DNA from: Arthrobacter sp. ov118
GTDB taxonomy: Bacteria > Actinomycetota > Actinomycetes > Actinomycetales > Micrococcaceae
Direction of reading: 5' to 3'
Length of the DNA: 64,000 bases
Assembly: GCF_900116495.1 (NCBI RefSeq)
Contig: NZ_FPAY01000005.1
Span: 62,001 to 126,000 of the forward strand
A program made the translations under genes and the position numbers. The notes under the pieces were generated by a model that was not told the DNA's origin, ran no database searches, and saw nothing but the letters and a program-made list of their open reading frames with translations. Positions within the stretch are counted from its first letter, which is position 1. Each line of letters begins with the position of its first letter. Below, piece by piece: positions 32,721-41,284 of the stretch.

Positions 32721-33700
32721 CGGATTCGGTTGCCGTCCATCCCATGGTTTCCCCGTGGGGCCGGTTCGGTCTCTACAGCTTCTTCATCGACGCCCCGGAG
32801 CCCGCCATCGTCGACACGGGAATTGCCTCGTCGCCCGCCCAAGGCATGATCCCCGCGCTAGAGAAGCTGGGCCGCCGGATCGAGGATGTCCGCTGGATCC
32901 TGCTGACCCACGGACACATCGACCATATCGGCGGCGCCTTCGCCTTGTGGGAGCTCACGGGACGGCGCGCGCAAGTGGTGATCCATGAGGCCGACGCACC
33001 GCTGCTACGCTCCCGCCGGGCGCATGTGGACGAATACCTTTCCGGCCGGGCGCAGTATCTGCTTGATCCCGACGGCGAGGCGCAGCTGACGGCGGCCACA
33101 AACGCCGTCATCTCCGGTGAGATGGAGCCGACGCTGCTGGTGCGGGGCGGTGAGACCATCTCTCTGGGCGGTGACGTCACTGTCTCGGTCCACGCGATTC
33201 CCGGCCACACCCCGGGCTCGGTGGCATATGTCGTAGACGGACAAAACGACGTGTTCGTCGGCGACGCCGTACAGGTGCACGGTGCGGCCAACGGATTCCC
33301 CGGTTTTGTGGACCCGGCCGGCTACCGCTCAAGCCTGCAGTTTCTCTGCGATGAGATCCGACCGCAGCGCCTCTACCTGGGGCACCCGTACCGCCGCGCG
33401 GACGGCGCACCCTACGGAGTGGAGCTCGACGCCGGGCAGGCCCGGGAAGCTCTTCAGGAAAGCCTGGAGATCGAGGCCCGCGTCCAGAATGCGGCCTTCG
33501 GCTGCCTGGCTGCCGGACTGCAGGATACAGACTCGCCGTACTCGCCCTTCGCCCGTGTCGCCGAGGACCTTGGTTACGCGGGGGACCCCACCCTGGAGCC
33601 ATCCCCGTTCTTCACGACGCTGCACGGCTACCGCACTGCGTTGGACCATTCGCCGTCGAACCACTTGCCCGAAGATGAGGAGATAAGCACTCATGGATGA
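32717..33700 (+). CDS. Metallo-beta-lactamase-fold hydrolase
   Basis: 327 residues. The Zn-binding motif is LLTHGHIDHIGGAFAL (HxHxDH), followed by the histidine in IPGHTPGSVAYV, the aspartate in VFVGDAVQVHG and the last histidine in LYLGHPYRR. Members include lactonases, thioesterases and sulfatases. GTG start in a GTGA overlap with the esterase gene; its end overlaps the next gene by 8 bp. Confidence 0.86.
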   Translation: MTDSVAVHPMVSPWGRFGLYSFFIDAPEPAIVDTGIASSPAQGMIPALEKLGRRIEDVRWILLTHGHIDHIGGAFALWELTGRRAQVVIHEADAPLLRSRRAHVDEYLSGRAQYLLDPDGEAQLTAATNAVISGEMEPTLLVRGGETISLGGDVTVSVHAIPGHTPGSVAYVVDGQNDVFVGDAVQVHGAANGFPGFVDPAGYRSSLQFLCDEIRPQRLYLGHPYRRADGAPYGVELDAGQAREALQESLEIEARVQNAAFGCLAAGLQDTDSPYSPFARVAEDLGYAGDPTLEPSPFFTTLHGYRTALDHSPSNHLPEDEEISTHG

Positions 33701-35423
33701 CTTCCAGATACTGAATGCCGGTGGCGAAAAGATCGCCGTCCGCAAGGACCTTAGGGTCTCGATGCGCGACGGTGTCGAACTCGCCGCGGACGCCTATCAG
33801 CGTGCCGACGACAAGCCGCGCCCGGCGCTGGTGGCCCTCAGCCCGTATGGCAAGGAGCTGCAGGCGTTGGCCCTCACCACCCCGCCGCAGCGGCGCCCCA
33901 GCCCGATGTGGGACGGGTGCATCGAGGCCGGCGACATCGCCCGGATCGTCAAGGAGGAGTACGTCCACGTCATCGGCGACCTGCGTGGCTCCGGCCACTC
34001 CGGCGGCGAGCACATCGGCAACTACAACGCCGGCGGCGTTTCGCTGGGCCAGGACGCGTACGACTTCATCGAGTGGGTCGCGGAGCAGCCGTGGTGCGAC
34101 GGCAACGTCGGCATGGTGGGCATCTCCTACTTTGGCTCCATGCAGGTGTTGGCCGCGGCCGAGCGCCCGCCGCACTTGAAAGCGATCTTCGTCTCCGGCG
34201 GCCACTACGACTTCTACGAGACCACCTACCACGGTGGTGTCATGTGGTTCATGCCCCGCGCGGCCCGCGAAGGCCGCGGCGGTGACTCCGGGTGGGCGTT
34301 CACCGACGACGCCAAGTCCCGCATGATCGAGAAGCACTCCCCCGAGGAACTGAAGAAACTCGTCGACCAGCGGCTGCAGGACCCGGACGTCGCCGCCTGG
34401 CCGAACCTTGTCCACGTCCTGAACTACCCCAAGAACCACGAGGCCTGGTTCGACATCGTGATGAACGAGCTCGACGGCGACTGGTACGAGGAGCGCAACC
34501 CCATCACGCTGGCCCCGAACATCGACATCCCGGTGTGGCTGCAGATCGACCAGGGCCGCGGATGGACCATGGACGGCACGATCGAACTGTTCAACGAGCT
34601 GAAGGGACCCAAGAAGCTGGACATCGGCCCCTACCCGCCGATGCAGTCGCGCCCCTTCATCGAGGAGCACGACAAGATGTTCCGGTGGTACGACTATTGG
34701 ATCAAGGGCATCGACAACGGCGTCATGGACGAGCCGGCCGTGAGCGTCTTCGTCGAGGGCTCCCGCGAGGTGGTGACCGCAGACCAGTGGCCGCCGAAGG
34801 ACGTCAAGTACAAGTCACTGTTCCTGCGCCCGCGCCACAAACTCTCCGCCGAGCCGGAGCCGATGGGTGCCGAGTACGCCGCCCCGGACGGCTTCTACCA
34901 GGCGCCGCTGACGGTGACCGACAAGGTGGAGATCACCAGCTGGAGTACAGAGCCGTTCGAGGAGGACACGGAGATGATCGGCACCGGCGCCGGCCACATC
35001 TTCGCCGAGATCGACCAGCCGGACACCAACTTCATCCTGCGCCTGTGGGACTACGCCCCCAACGGCAAGCGCCAGCTCATCACCAGCGGCTACCTCAAGG
35101 CCTCGCACCGTGAGCTCGACGAGCGGACCACGGAAGGCAATCCCTACCACCCGCACACCCGTTCCGTGCCGGTGGAGCCGGGGACGATCGAGGAGTATGT
35201 GCTGCGCCTCTACCCGTTCGCGAATACGTTCAAGCCGGGCCACAAGCTGACCGCCGAACTGTCGAACGGGGAGCCGCTGGCCGACGAGCACAACGCCCTA
35301 CTGCCGCCCGATGCCTTCCACCTTCCCGTGGGCCGGCCCGTCACCCACAAGATCTACCGCGACGCCGCCCACCAGTCCAGGCTCGTCCTGCCGTTCACCA
35401 CGCGGACGGCGGCAGAAAACTAA
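33693..35423 (+). CDS. CocE/NonD-family serine hydrolase
   Basis: 576 residues. The N-terminal hydrolase domain shows VIGDLRGSGHSGGEH and the nucleophile elbow GMVGISYFGSMQVLAA; a cap domain follows (about 200-330), and the C-terminal 200 residues form the jelly-roll domain of this family (FILRLWDYAPNGKRQLI). Relatives include cocaine esterase and X-Pro dipeptidyl peptidase, acting on acyl esters or amides. GAGGAGA precedes the ATG. It is the last gene of the operon before the hairpin. Confidence 0.87.
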   Translation: MDDFQILNAGGEKIAVRKDLRVSMRDGVELAADAYQRADDKPRPALVALSPYGKELQALALTTPPQRRPSPMWDGCIEAGDIARIVKEEYVHVIGDLRGSGHSGGEHIGNYNAGGVSLGQDAYDFIEWVAEQPWCDGNVGMVGISYFGSMQVLAAAERPPHLKAIFVSGGHYDFYETTYHGGVMWFMPRAAREGRGGDSGWAFTDDAKSRMIEKHSPEELKKLVDQRLQDPDVAAWPNLVHVLNYPKNHEAWFDIVMNELDGDWYEERNPITLAPNIDIPVWLQIDQGRGWTMDGTIELFNELKGPKKLDIGPYPPMQSRPFIEEHDKMFRWYDYWIKGIDNGVMDEPAVSVFVEGSREVVTADQWPPKDVKYKSLFLRPRHKLSAEPEPMGAEYAAPDGFYQAPLTVTDKVEITSWSTEPFEEDTEMIGTGAGHIFAEIDQPDTNFILRLWDYAPNGKRQLITSGYLKASHRELDERTTEGNPYHPHTRSVPVEPGTIEEYVLRLYPFANTFKPGHKLTAELSNGEPLADEHNALLPPDAFHLPVGRPVTHKIYRDAAHQSRLVLPFTTRTAAEN

Positions 35424-35427
35424 AACG

Positions 35428-35460
35428 ACGTGGCCAGGCGGCCGTGCCGCCTGGCCACGT
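35428..35460 (+). terminator. Terminator hairpin of the rightward catabolic operon
   Basis: ACGTGGCCAGGCGGC, loop CGT, GCCGCCTGGCCACGT: 15 perfect base pairs, followed by TTTCG. It begins 5 bp after the CocE stop and marks the end of the six-gene operon. Confidence 0.85.
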
Positions 35461-35504
35461 TTCGCACCATTCCGCACCACGGACTGCACTGACATGCTTA
35501 TTGG

Positions 35505-36323
35505 GTGGCATCGATTTCGACCGGAACACCCCGTACTGCGCTCAGTTGGAAGCTGGTGCCAGCAGCGCTTGTCTCAGTGTCCGGGGTGCTGCTGTTCGGC
35601 GTCGAGAACAACCCCCTCGGCTACGGCGTGCTGGCCCTGGGTCTGCTCACCGCGGCTTTCATTGACCGGGGGTTGCTGCGGCACCTCGCGCTGGTGGCGG
35701 CAGGAATGTTCGTTATCAGCCTGGTTCCGCTGAACGCTGACTTGAGCATCCAGCACATGGCCCTCATGGGTGGCGCCCTTTCCTTGGCCGTACTGGTGCC
35801 GTGGCTGGTGTCGCGGTTCGTTTATGGCGAGAGGATCATCAGGTTTCCGGTAAACACCGGCCGTAGGTGGCCGTTGACCGCGAAGCTGTACCTGATCGGC
35901 GTGGCAGCGCTCGGATACTTCATTCTGCCTGTGTACTTGATCAGCACTGGGGTCTACCAAAACTGGCCGGACCCATCCGATGCGACCACCTTTTGGCGGC
36001 TCTTTCTCGGGGTGAACGCTGTTGGAATCTGGGACGAGTTGTTCTTCATCTGCACCACGTTCACGCTGCTGCGGCAGCACTTCCCAGACTGGCTGGCCAA
36101 TATCCTGCAAGCCGTGGTTTTCTCGTCTTTCCTCTGGGAGATCGGCTATCAGGCCTGGGGGCCCCTGCTGACGTTCCCGTTCGCGCTGCTGCAGGGTTAC
36201 ACCTTCAGATTGACGAAGTCCTTCACCTATGTGGTCACAGTGCACTTGATTTTCGACTTCGTTCTGTTCCTCGCGCTGGTTCACGCACACAACCCGGACT
36301 GGCTGCCAATCTTCATATACTGA
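35505..36323 (+). CDS. CPBP/ABI-like polytopic membrane protein (divergent)
   Basis: 272 residues, about eight membrane segments. The C-terminal part has the arrangement of CPBP intramembrane proteases: VGIWDELFFICTTF, then FSSFLWEIGYQ, then TVHLIFDFVLFLA. The first motif has Asp-Glu in place of the usual Glu-Glu, and the second has Glu where a histidine is expected, so activity is doubtful. The GTG start lacks a good ribosome binding site; other starts are possible. It is not part of the catabolic operon, from which a hairpin separates it. Confidence 0.6.
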   Translation: MASISTGTPRTALSWKLVPAALVSVSGVLLFGVENNPLGYGVLALGLLTAAFIDRGLLRHLALVAAGMFVISLVPLNADLSIQHMALMGGALSLAVLVPWLVSRFVYGERIIRFPVNTGRRWPLTAKLYLIGVAALGYFILPVYLISTGVYQNWPDPSDATTFWRLFLGVNAVGIWDELFFICTTFTLLRQHFPDWLANILQAVVFSSFLWEIGYQAWGPLLTFPFALLQGYTFRLTKSFTYVVTVHLIFDFVLFLALVHAHNPDWLPIFIY

Positions 36324-36389
36324 GCCAACGGCGAAGCATCCGGGGGTTCCCCGCTGACCTGCCAGGTGACGAGTGGCAGACTGGGCTTC

Positions 36390-37352
36390 ATGCGTGAGTT
36401 CGTCGTCCTCGGCACCGCCTCGCAGGTCCCCACCCGGACCCGGAACCACAACGGGTACCTGCTGCGCTGGGATGATGAGGACATACTCTTCGATCCCGGT
36501 GAGGGCACGCAGCGGCAGATGATCCACGCCGGTGTCGGCGCCTCCCGGATCGCGCGGATCTGCCTGACACATGTGCACGGCGACCACTGCTACGGCCTGC
36601 CGGGCGTCCTTTCCCGCATGGCCCTCGACAGGGTCGACCACCCCGTCCACCTGCACTACCCTGCCTCCGGCGAGGACGTGGTCCGGGCTCTCGTGTCCGT
36701 CGCCACTCCTGGGATCGATCTGCGGCTGCACCCGCACGGCGGCTTTGCCTATGGTGGCATCGAACACGCGGGCCCCGGCCACAGGGCTGCCGAGCCAATC
36801 GCCCCGGGCCTCTACGTCCGGGCATTGAATCACCGCATCGAAGCCTACGGCTACCGGCTCGTTGAGCCCGACGCCCGCACGTTTCTTCCGGACCGGCTCG
36901 CGGCAGCCGGGATAGCGGGTCCCGACGTCGGCCGCCTGGAGCGTGTTGGGAGCCTGGGCGGCGTCAGCCTGTCGGAGGTGAGCGTCCCGCGGCCCGGCCA
37001 ACGATTCGCGTTCGTCATGGATACCGCGCCGTGCCAGGGCGCGGAGGAACTGGCGGAGGGTGCCGACTTGCTTGTCACCGAGTGCACCTTCAGCGACGAC
37101 GACGTCGGCCTCGCCTCGCAGTTCCGCCACCTCACAGCGGGGCAGGCGGGCGAGCTGGCAGCATCAGCCGGCGCGGGGACCCTGGTCCTCACCCACTTTT
37201 CGTCGCGCTACGGCGACGTGGCCCCGCTGGCCGAGCAGGCCCGGAGCCGCTCCGGCGGAGCCGTGGTGGCTGCCGCTAATGACCTTGACCGCTTTGCCTT
37301 TCCGCAACGCCGTGCCGCCGGCCAGGCCGGGGCTAGAACGCCGGAATCGTGA
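36390..37352 (+). CDS. rnz: Ribonuclease Z-like MBL-fold protein
   Basis: 320 residues from ATG 36390. RNase Z features: REFVVLGTASQVPTRTRNHN, ILFDPGEGTQRQM and the Zn motif LTHVHGDHCYGLPGVLSRM; the later ligands are in FAFVMDTAP and LVLTHFSSRYG. It probably processes the 3' ends of tRNA precursors. The start is chosen after an in-frame ATG at 36366 that lacks family sequence. Confidence 0.8.
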   Translation: MREFVVLGTASQVPTRTRNHNGYLLRWDDEDILFDPGEGTQRQMIHAGVGASRIARICLTHVHGDHCYGLPGVLSRMALDRVDHPVHLHYPASGEDVVRALVSVATPGIDLRLHPHGGFAYGGIEHAGPGHRAAEPIAPGLYVRALNHRIEAYGYRLVEPDARTFLPDRLAAAGIAGPDVGRLERVGSLGGVSLSEVSVPRPGQRFAFVMDTAPCQGAEELAEGADLLVTECTFSDDDVGLASQFRHLTAGQAGELAASAGAGTLVLTHFSSRYGDVAPLAEQARSRSGGAVVAAANDLDRFAFPQRRAAGQAGARTPES

Positions 37353-37449
37353 ATCCAAGGCCCAGCAAGCCCCGCCCAGCCTGTTCGAGGATCGGGTCCA
37401 TGCTCAATGTGGGGTGATTGAGGAGCACGTCAGGTGGCAGGATGGGCGC

Positions 37450-38037
37450 ATGGAACTGCACATAACTGGCGACCCCGCCGCGGATAAACTTCTCGGCGAT
37501 AACGCGTTCGCACTGCTGACGGGCATGCTGCTTGACCAGCAGGTGACCATGGAGTCGGCGTTCGCCGGGCCCGAAAAGATCAGAACCCGCACGGGGTCCA
37601 TGGATCCTGCTGCGATCGCCGAATACGACCCGGCGGCCTTCGTTGAGATGTTCAAGGAGCGTCCGGCCGTCCACCGGTTCCCCGGCTCCATGGCAAGCCG
37701 CGTGCAGGCCCTTGCCGAGACCGTACAGCGCGAATGGGATGGGGATGCAACGGCCATCTGGACCCAGGACAACCCCGATGGGCAGGAAGTGCTCCACCGG
37801 TTGAAAGAACTGCCCGGATTCGGCGAACAAAAGGCAAAGATCTTCCTGGCACTGCTCGGGAAGCAGTGCGGACTCCAGGCGGAGGGCTGGCGGGAGGCTG
37901 CCGGCCATTACGGCCAGGAAGGTGCCTTTCTTTCGGTCGCCGACATCGTGGACCCGGAGTCGCTGACAAAGGTCCGTGCCAGCAAGCAGGCTGCCAAGGC
38001 CGCCGCCAAAGCCGCAAAAGCGTCCGGGCCAGCCTAA
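37450..38037 (+). CDS. HhH-GPD base-excision-repair-like protein
   Basis: 195 residues. The fold of endonuclease III-like glycosylases is visible: FALLTGMLLDQQVTMESAF in the first helices and the helix-hairpin-helix LKELPGFGEQKAKIFLALLG. The C-terminus is Lys/Ala-rich, like many actinobacterial DNA-binding tails. I see no Fe-S cysteines. The usual catalytic aspartate position is uncertain (VADIVDPESL). GGCAGGA lies before ATG 37450. Confidence 0.75.
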   Translation: MELHITGDPAADKLLGDNAFALLTGMLLDQQVTMESAFAGPEKIRTRTGSMDPAAIAEYDPAAFVEMFKERPAVHRFPGSMASRVQALAETVQREWDGDATAIWTQDNPDGQEVLHRLKELPGFGEQKAKIFLALLGKQCGLQAEGWREAAGHYGQEGAFLSVADIVDPESLTKVRASKQAAKAAAKAAKASGPA

Positions 38038-38151
38038 GCCCGGTGCACGCCCAGCATATTGGCCCCCATTCTCTACGGCTTCGTCCCTACAATTAATTAC
38101 CGGCGTCCGCGGCATGCGCGCCGCGGGAGCGGCCCAGTAAGGAGAACCATC

Positions 38152-38328
38152 ATGGGTTTGGGAGACAAGATTCACAACGCCGCCGAGAAACTCCACGGCA
38201 AAGGCAAAGAAGCCACCGGCGACGCCACCGGCAACAACGGCTTGAAGGCCGAGGGCAAGAGCCAGCAGAAAAAAGCCGACCTGAAGCAGGCCGGCGAAAA
38301 AATCAAAGACGCCTTCAAAAGGCACTGA
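38152..38328 (+). CDS. CsbD-family stress protein
   Basis: 58 residues, very hydrophilic, with the CsbD pattern: GLGDKIHNAAEKLHGKGKEA, then TGDATGNNGLKAEGK and a lysine-rich end. Proteins of this family are general stress proteins of unknown mechanism, often under alternative sigma factors. AAGGAG stands just upstream of ATG 38152. Confidence 0.88.
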   Translation: MGLGDKIHNAAEKLHGKGKEATGDATGNNGLKAEGKSQQKKADLKQAGEKIKDAFKRH

Positions 38329-38478
38329 TAAGAGGCGCTAACAAGTTCAGCGTCACTGGAGCCTGCCCGTTGCCTGACAATGTGACGGGTGGCGCCCACT
38401 GCGTGGGGCCGCGGGCGGGTCTCGCTGAGGGCCAGCCAGGTCTGATAGGGCGGCTTTGGTTTGTTTCGAGGAGACATG

Positions 38479-39918
38479 ATGGACGAGTGCTCCGACCTTA
38501 AACTCCTCATCGTCAACGGTGAAAAGCCGGGCACCACTTTTCTCGTCCCTGAAGGCGAAGCGGTGATAGGCAGCGGGAGCGCGGCCGGAATCGTTCTGCG
38601 ATACGAGGGCGTAAGCCGGCGGCATGCTCTCCTCAAGTGCGCTGCCGGCCAGGCGACCATCGCCGATTTGGGATCACTAAACGGGACATGGATAAACGCG
38701 GGAAAAATTGATGGTCCAACACCACTTCAAAATGGTGATCTCCTGCAGTTCGGCAAGATCAAACTGCGCTTTTATTGTAATGACTCGACCATGCCGACAG
38801 CGTCGATAAAGTACATGCGCACTCCCGTTTCTTCAGTGCACACGCTGCCGAAAGACAGCGGTTCTACCGCGGGCAGCGGCGACGTCCCAAGGGAAGTCCC
38901 GCGCACAACTCAACGCATAAGCCAACCGGACACCGTCACTCCTTGGTATCGACGCGGCAAAACACTCCTAATTGGCGCAGGAACTATAGCAGCCGCCCTG
39001 GGGAGCATTTTGGCCCTATGGGATCGCTTCTTCGTGGACCCTGCTGACCTGGCAACGATAAAATCGGTGACCATTACCAAAAGGACGCCGCTTGCTGACT
39101 TCCCGATCGAGGGATTGGGTAAAAATCTTACCCTCAGGGGAGCCGCCCACGCAGTGAATCTCGAAATCAGAAAGCAAGCTGATTCACTGCCCCTGATACA
39201 TGTCGGCGCAGCCATGCCGACCCTTCTTCCCCCCGTTTTGACACAGCCCGCTAAGCCCGGCACGTCGGCACCCACGAGAATCGGGTTTACTGCAATACTC
39301 ACCGCCATCCCCAAACCGACGCCCGCTGGTACGCCATCGCCTGCGGTCACTCTCCCGGTACCCAGAACGGGAACGCCGACAATCCAACCGACGCCGGCGA
39401 AAGGTCGGATTCCGGAGATTCCCTCGGAAAACGCCCGCTCGGCCGTGGAGAAGCAACTCGTGGAGGACGGCGTGGCACCTGACGCGTCTAAGTGGGCGAG
39501 TCGGAGTACAACATTGGAGCGCGTCGACGACAAGGGCCAGCCTCACTCACCAGAACAGCTGGCCGCAGAGCTGAAACAAGCGCTGGCCGAAATAGAAACC
39601 AAAGACGGTAGCCAACCCTCCAATGCCGGCAGCGAACCGATGGGATGGACGGTCGCGGTTGGACTCGACCTCGAGGGAGTAGCCGGTGTCCCACTACTCT
39701 TGACCTGGTCCCTGGACGGTGTTGACGTATCGGAGAGTTGGCGAGCCGAAAATCTGGCATACAGAATCGTCCCGTCGACGCAACATGATGCGGGTGTCGC
39801 CGAGATTTGGGTGCCTGATCTGAAGAGAACCGGCGCCTACAACATCAATGTCACTCTTACCAACGAGTCAAAGGCAACGATCGCCGACGAGGGCCAACTG
39901 AAGCTGCCAAACGAGTAA
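38479..39918 (+). CDS. FHA-domain membrane protein with proline-rich linker
   Basis: 479 residues. Residues about 5-100 are an FHA domain (GVSRRHALLKCAAG and DLGSLNGTWIN are the phosphothreonine-binding loops). One membrane helix follows at about 160-180 (LLIGAGTIAAALGSILAL). The rest is predicted outside the cell: a Pro/Thr-rich linker (KPTPAGTPSPAVTLPVP) and a beta-rich C-terminal domain ending in an Ig-like fold (TGAYNINVTLTNESKAT). It may sense phosphorylation by a Ser/Thr kinase and pass it to the wall side. GAGGAG before ATG 38479. The partner kinase is not in the window. Confidence 0.76.
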   Translation: MDECSDLKLLIVNGEKPGTTFLVPEGEAVIGSGSAAGIVLRYEGVSRRHALLKCAAGQATIADLGSLNGTWINAGKIDGPTPLQNGDLLQFGKIKLRFYCNDSTMPTASIKYMRTPVSSVHTLPKDSGSTAGSGDVPREVPRTTQRISQPDTVTPWYRRGKTLLIGAGTIAAALGSILALWDRFFVDPADLATIKSVTITKRTPLADFPIEGLGKNLTLRGAAHAVNLEIRKQADSLPLIHVGAAMPTLLPPVLTQPAKPGTSAPTRIGFTAILTAIPKPTPAGTPSPAVTLPVPRTGTPTIQPTPAKGRIPEIPSENARSAVEKQLVEDGVAPDASKWASRSTTLERVDDKGQPHSPEQLAAELKQALAEIETKDGSQPSNAGSEPMGWTVAVGLDLEGVAGVPLLLTWSLDGVDVSESWRAENLAYRIVPSTQHDAGVAEIWVPDLKRTGAYNINVTLTNESKATIADEGQLKLPNE

Positions 39919-39975
39919 CTGCGTAGCAGCTGGAAATCGCAGAACCTGATTCCCCCCGTTCCGCTGGCCAGCGCC

Positions 39976-41100
39976 TCACGGGGCCAGCGCCGCGACAGTT
40001 GACGGTTCGGGCACCGCTGGCGATTCGGTGGGACGCAGCAGCTTGCCTGAGCCAGGTGGCGCCGGTTCGTTGGCTGTGCCTCCAGGCAGTCCCTCCAGAA
40101 TCGTCTGCGCCCTCTTGTCCAGCGATCTGGACAGCGCCTGCTGGGCGAATCCAAAGACGAGGGCGTAGGCCAGGATCTGCCCTTGTGAGTCCAGGACCGA
40201 CAGCCCGGGGACGAAGTTGCCCTGTATCGCGATCAGGCCCAGTATGGCTGTCAGCGCGCCCAGCGGTACCTTCAGAAACGCCAATGCGACCGGCACGTCG
40301 TAGGGCTCGGAGGTTCCTTTCAGGTTGCGGATCGACAGGCTGGCAGCGACTGCGCCACCCAATCCTCCGAGAAGAGCTACGACGAGGATGTCCGCGCTGC
40401 CCGGGGATGCCTGACTTCCCGAGCTGGTTGGGCAAGACATGCCACTAACCGTGGTGAGTGCGCCTTCCGCGCTCGAGATTATTTGCTTGGGGAAGCAGAG
40501 GGGAATCAGATAGGGGTTGGTGTACACCACTACGAGGGTCGCGGCCACGCCGACGGCGATAAAGGTCGCAGCGATAAGCAGGATATTGCGGAAGCTGCGG
40601 AGCTGTGCATGTTTGAGGTCTAAGTTTTCATAGCTGTCACCTATCACGCGCCGCATTCGGGACCGTTGGACTTCGGTGGACTCCGCCTCCAAATCTGGAA
40701 TGGTGATACGCCGCGGGTCGTCCCTGTGCAAGGTCGCATTGGCCCGGGCCACGACCATCGGGATTTCGGCCCTCAGCTCTGCCTTGTCATACAGATCGAT
40801 CAACTGCGCTCGGGCTGTGTGCATGTTCCGGTAGGCAGCCTCTACCAGAGTTCCCCGCCACCAGTTGGCCAAGCGCCCGGGAATGGGATCATCTCGGAAG
40901 GCGGCAGCGCGGGCCCTTCCAATGAACCGGCAGATACCGTCGGCGATGACTTCCTGCGACTTGGTCAAATTTCCTCTGGCCCGGGCTGCGTCCACCCGGA
41001 TCTGCAGCTTGTCAGTTTCGACGGCCACGTGTTGGACCCAGATTCGTTTTCGTGGGCCATTTCCCTCCGCACGGGTCCAATCATCCTTCAGGTCAGTCAT
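39976..41100 (-). CDS. Membrane protein of unknown family with GTAACG-box promoter
   Basis: 374 residues. Residues 1-170 are soluble and helical; membrane segments follow at about 172-194, 237-255, 272-292 and 307-323, with a short extracytoplasmic loop at 195-236 that has two cysteines. I do not recognise the family. GGGGAGG before ATG 41100. It faces the FHA gene end to end. Its promoter carries the 11-bp direct repeat GTAACG-N5-GTAACA, linking it to the genes at 55580-63847. Confidence 0.78.
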   Translation of the reverse strand: MTDLKDDWTRAEGNGPRKRIWVQHVAVETDKLQIRVDAARARGNLTKSQEVIADGICRFIGRARAAAFRDDPIPGRLANWWRGTLVEAAYRNMHTARAQLIDLYDKAELRAEIPMVVARANATLHRDDPRRITIPDLEAESTEVQRSRMRRVIGDSYENLDLKHAQLRSFRNILLIAATFIAVGVAATLVVVYTNPYLIPLCFPKQIISSAEGALTTVSGMSCPTSSGSQASPGSADILVVALLGGLGGAVAASLSIRNLKGTSEPYDVPVALAFLKVPLGALTAILGLIAIQGNFVPGLSVLDSQGQILAYALVFGFAQQALSRSLDKRAQTILEGLPGGTANEPAPPGSGKLLRPTESPAVPEPSTVAALAP

Positions 41101-41204
41101 TGTCCTCCCCTTTCTGGCATGGAGCCGTATCAGCCCGGATGTTTGCACCAGGGCGCAGAACCTGGGAGGGATTTGCCGGGCCTAAACAGATCATCAAAAA
41201 GAGC

Positions 41205-41221
41205 TGTTACCCGGACGTTAC
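41205..41221 (-). promoter_or_regulatory. GTAACG direct-repeat box A
   Basis: On the leftward strand GTAACG TCCGG GTAACA, an 11-bp direct repeat. Eight bp after the second heptamer stands GATGAT (41195-41190), a fair -10 hexamer. It is one of four such boxes in the window. Confidence 0.7.
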
Positions 41222-41284
41222 AGTTCAGATTTTTGAGTGCCTCGGCAGCGGACCGTGGTGGCCGCTCTTTCGGGCGTTGGCCGG

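Noticed and set aside
23167..35460. Mobile element or genomic island borders around the P450 island
   Set aside because: No transposase, integrase, direct repeats or tRNA gene flank it, and base composition looks like the rest of the window.
35574..37130. 518-codon open frame on the minus strand
   Set aside because: It spans two well-supported plus-strand genes (CPBP-like and RNase Z-like) and their gap; its composition (Arg, Gln, His, Gly rich) is that of an antisense shadow in GC-rich DNA.
38329..38478. Possible GTAACG box before the FHA gene
   Set aside because: I looked for 11-bp repeats and found only unrelated short matches (GCTAACA, GTGACGG) with wrong spacing.
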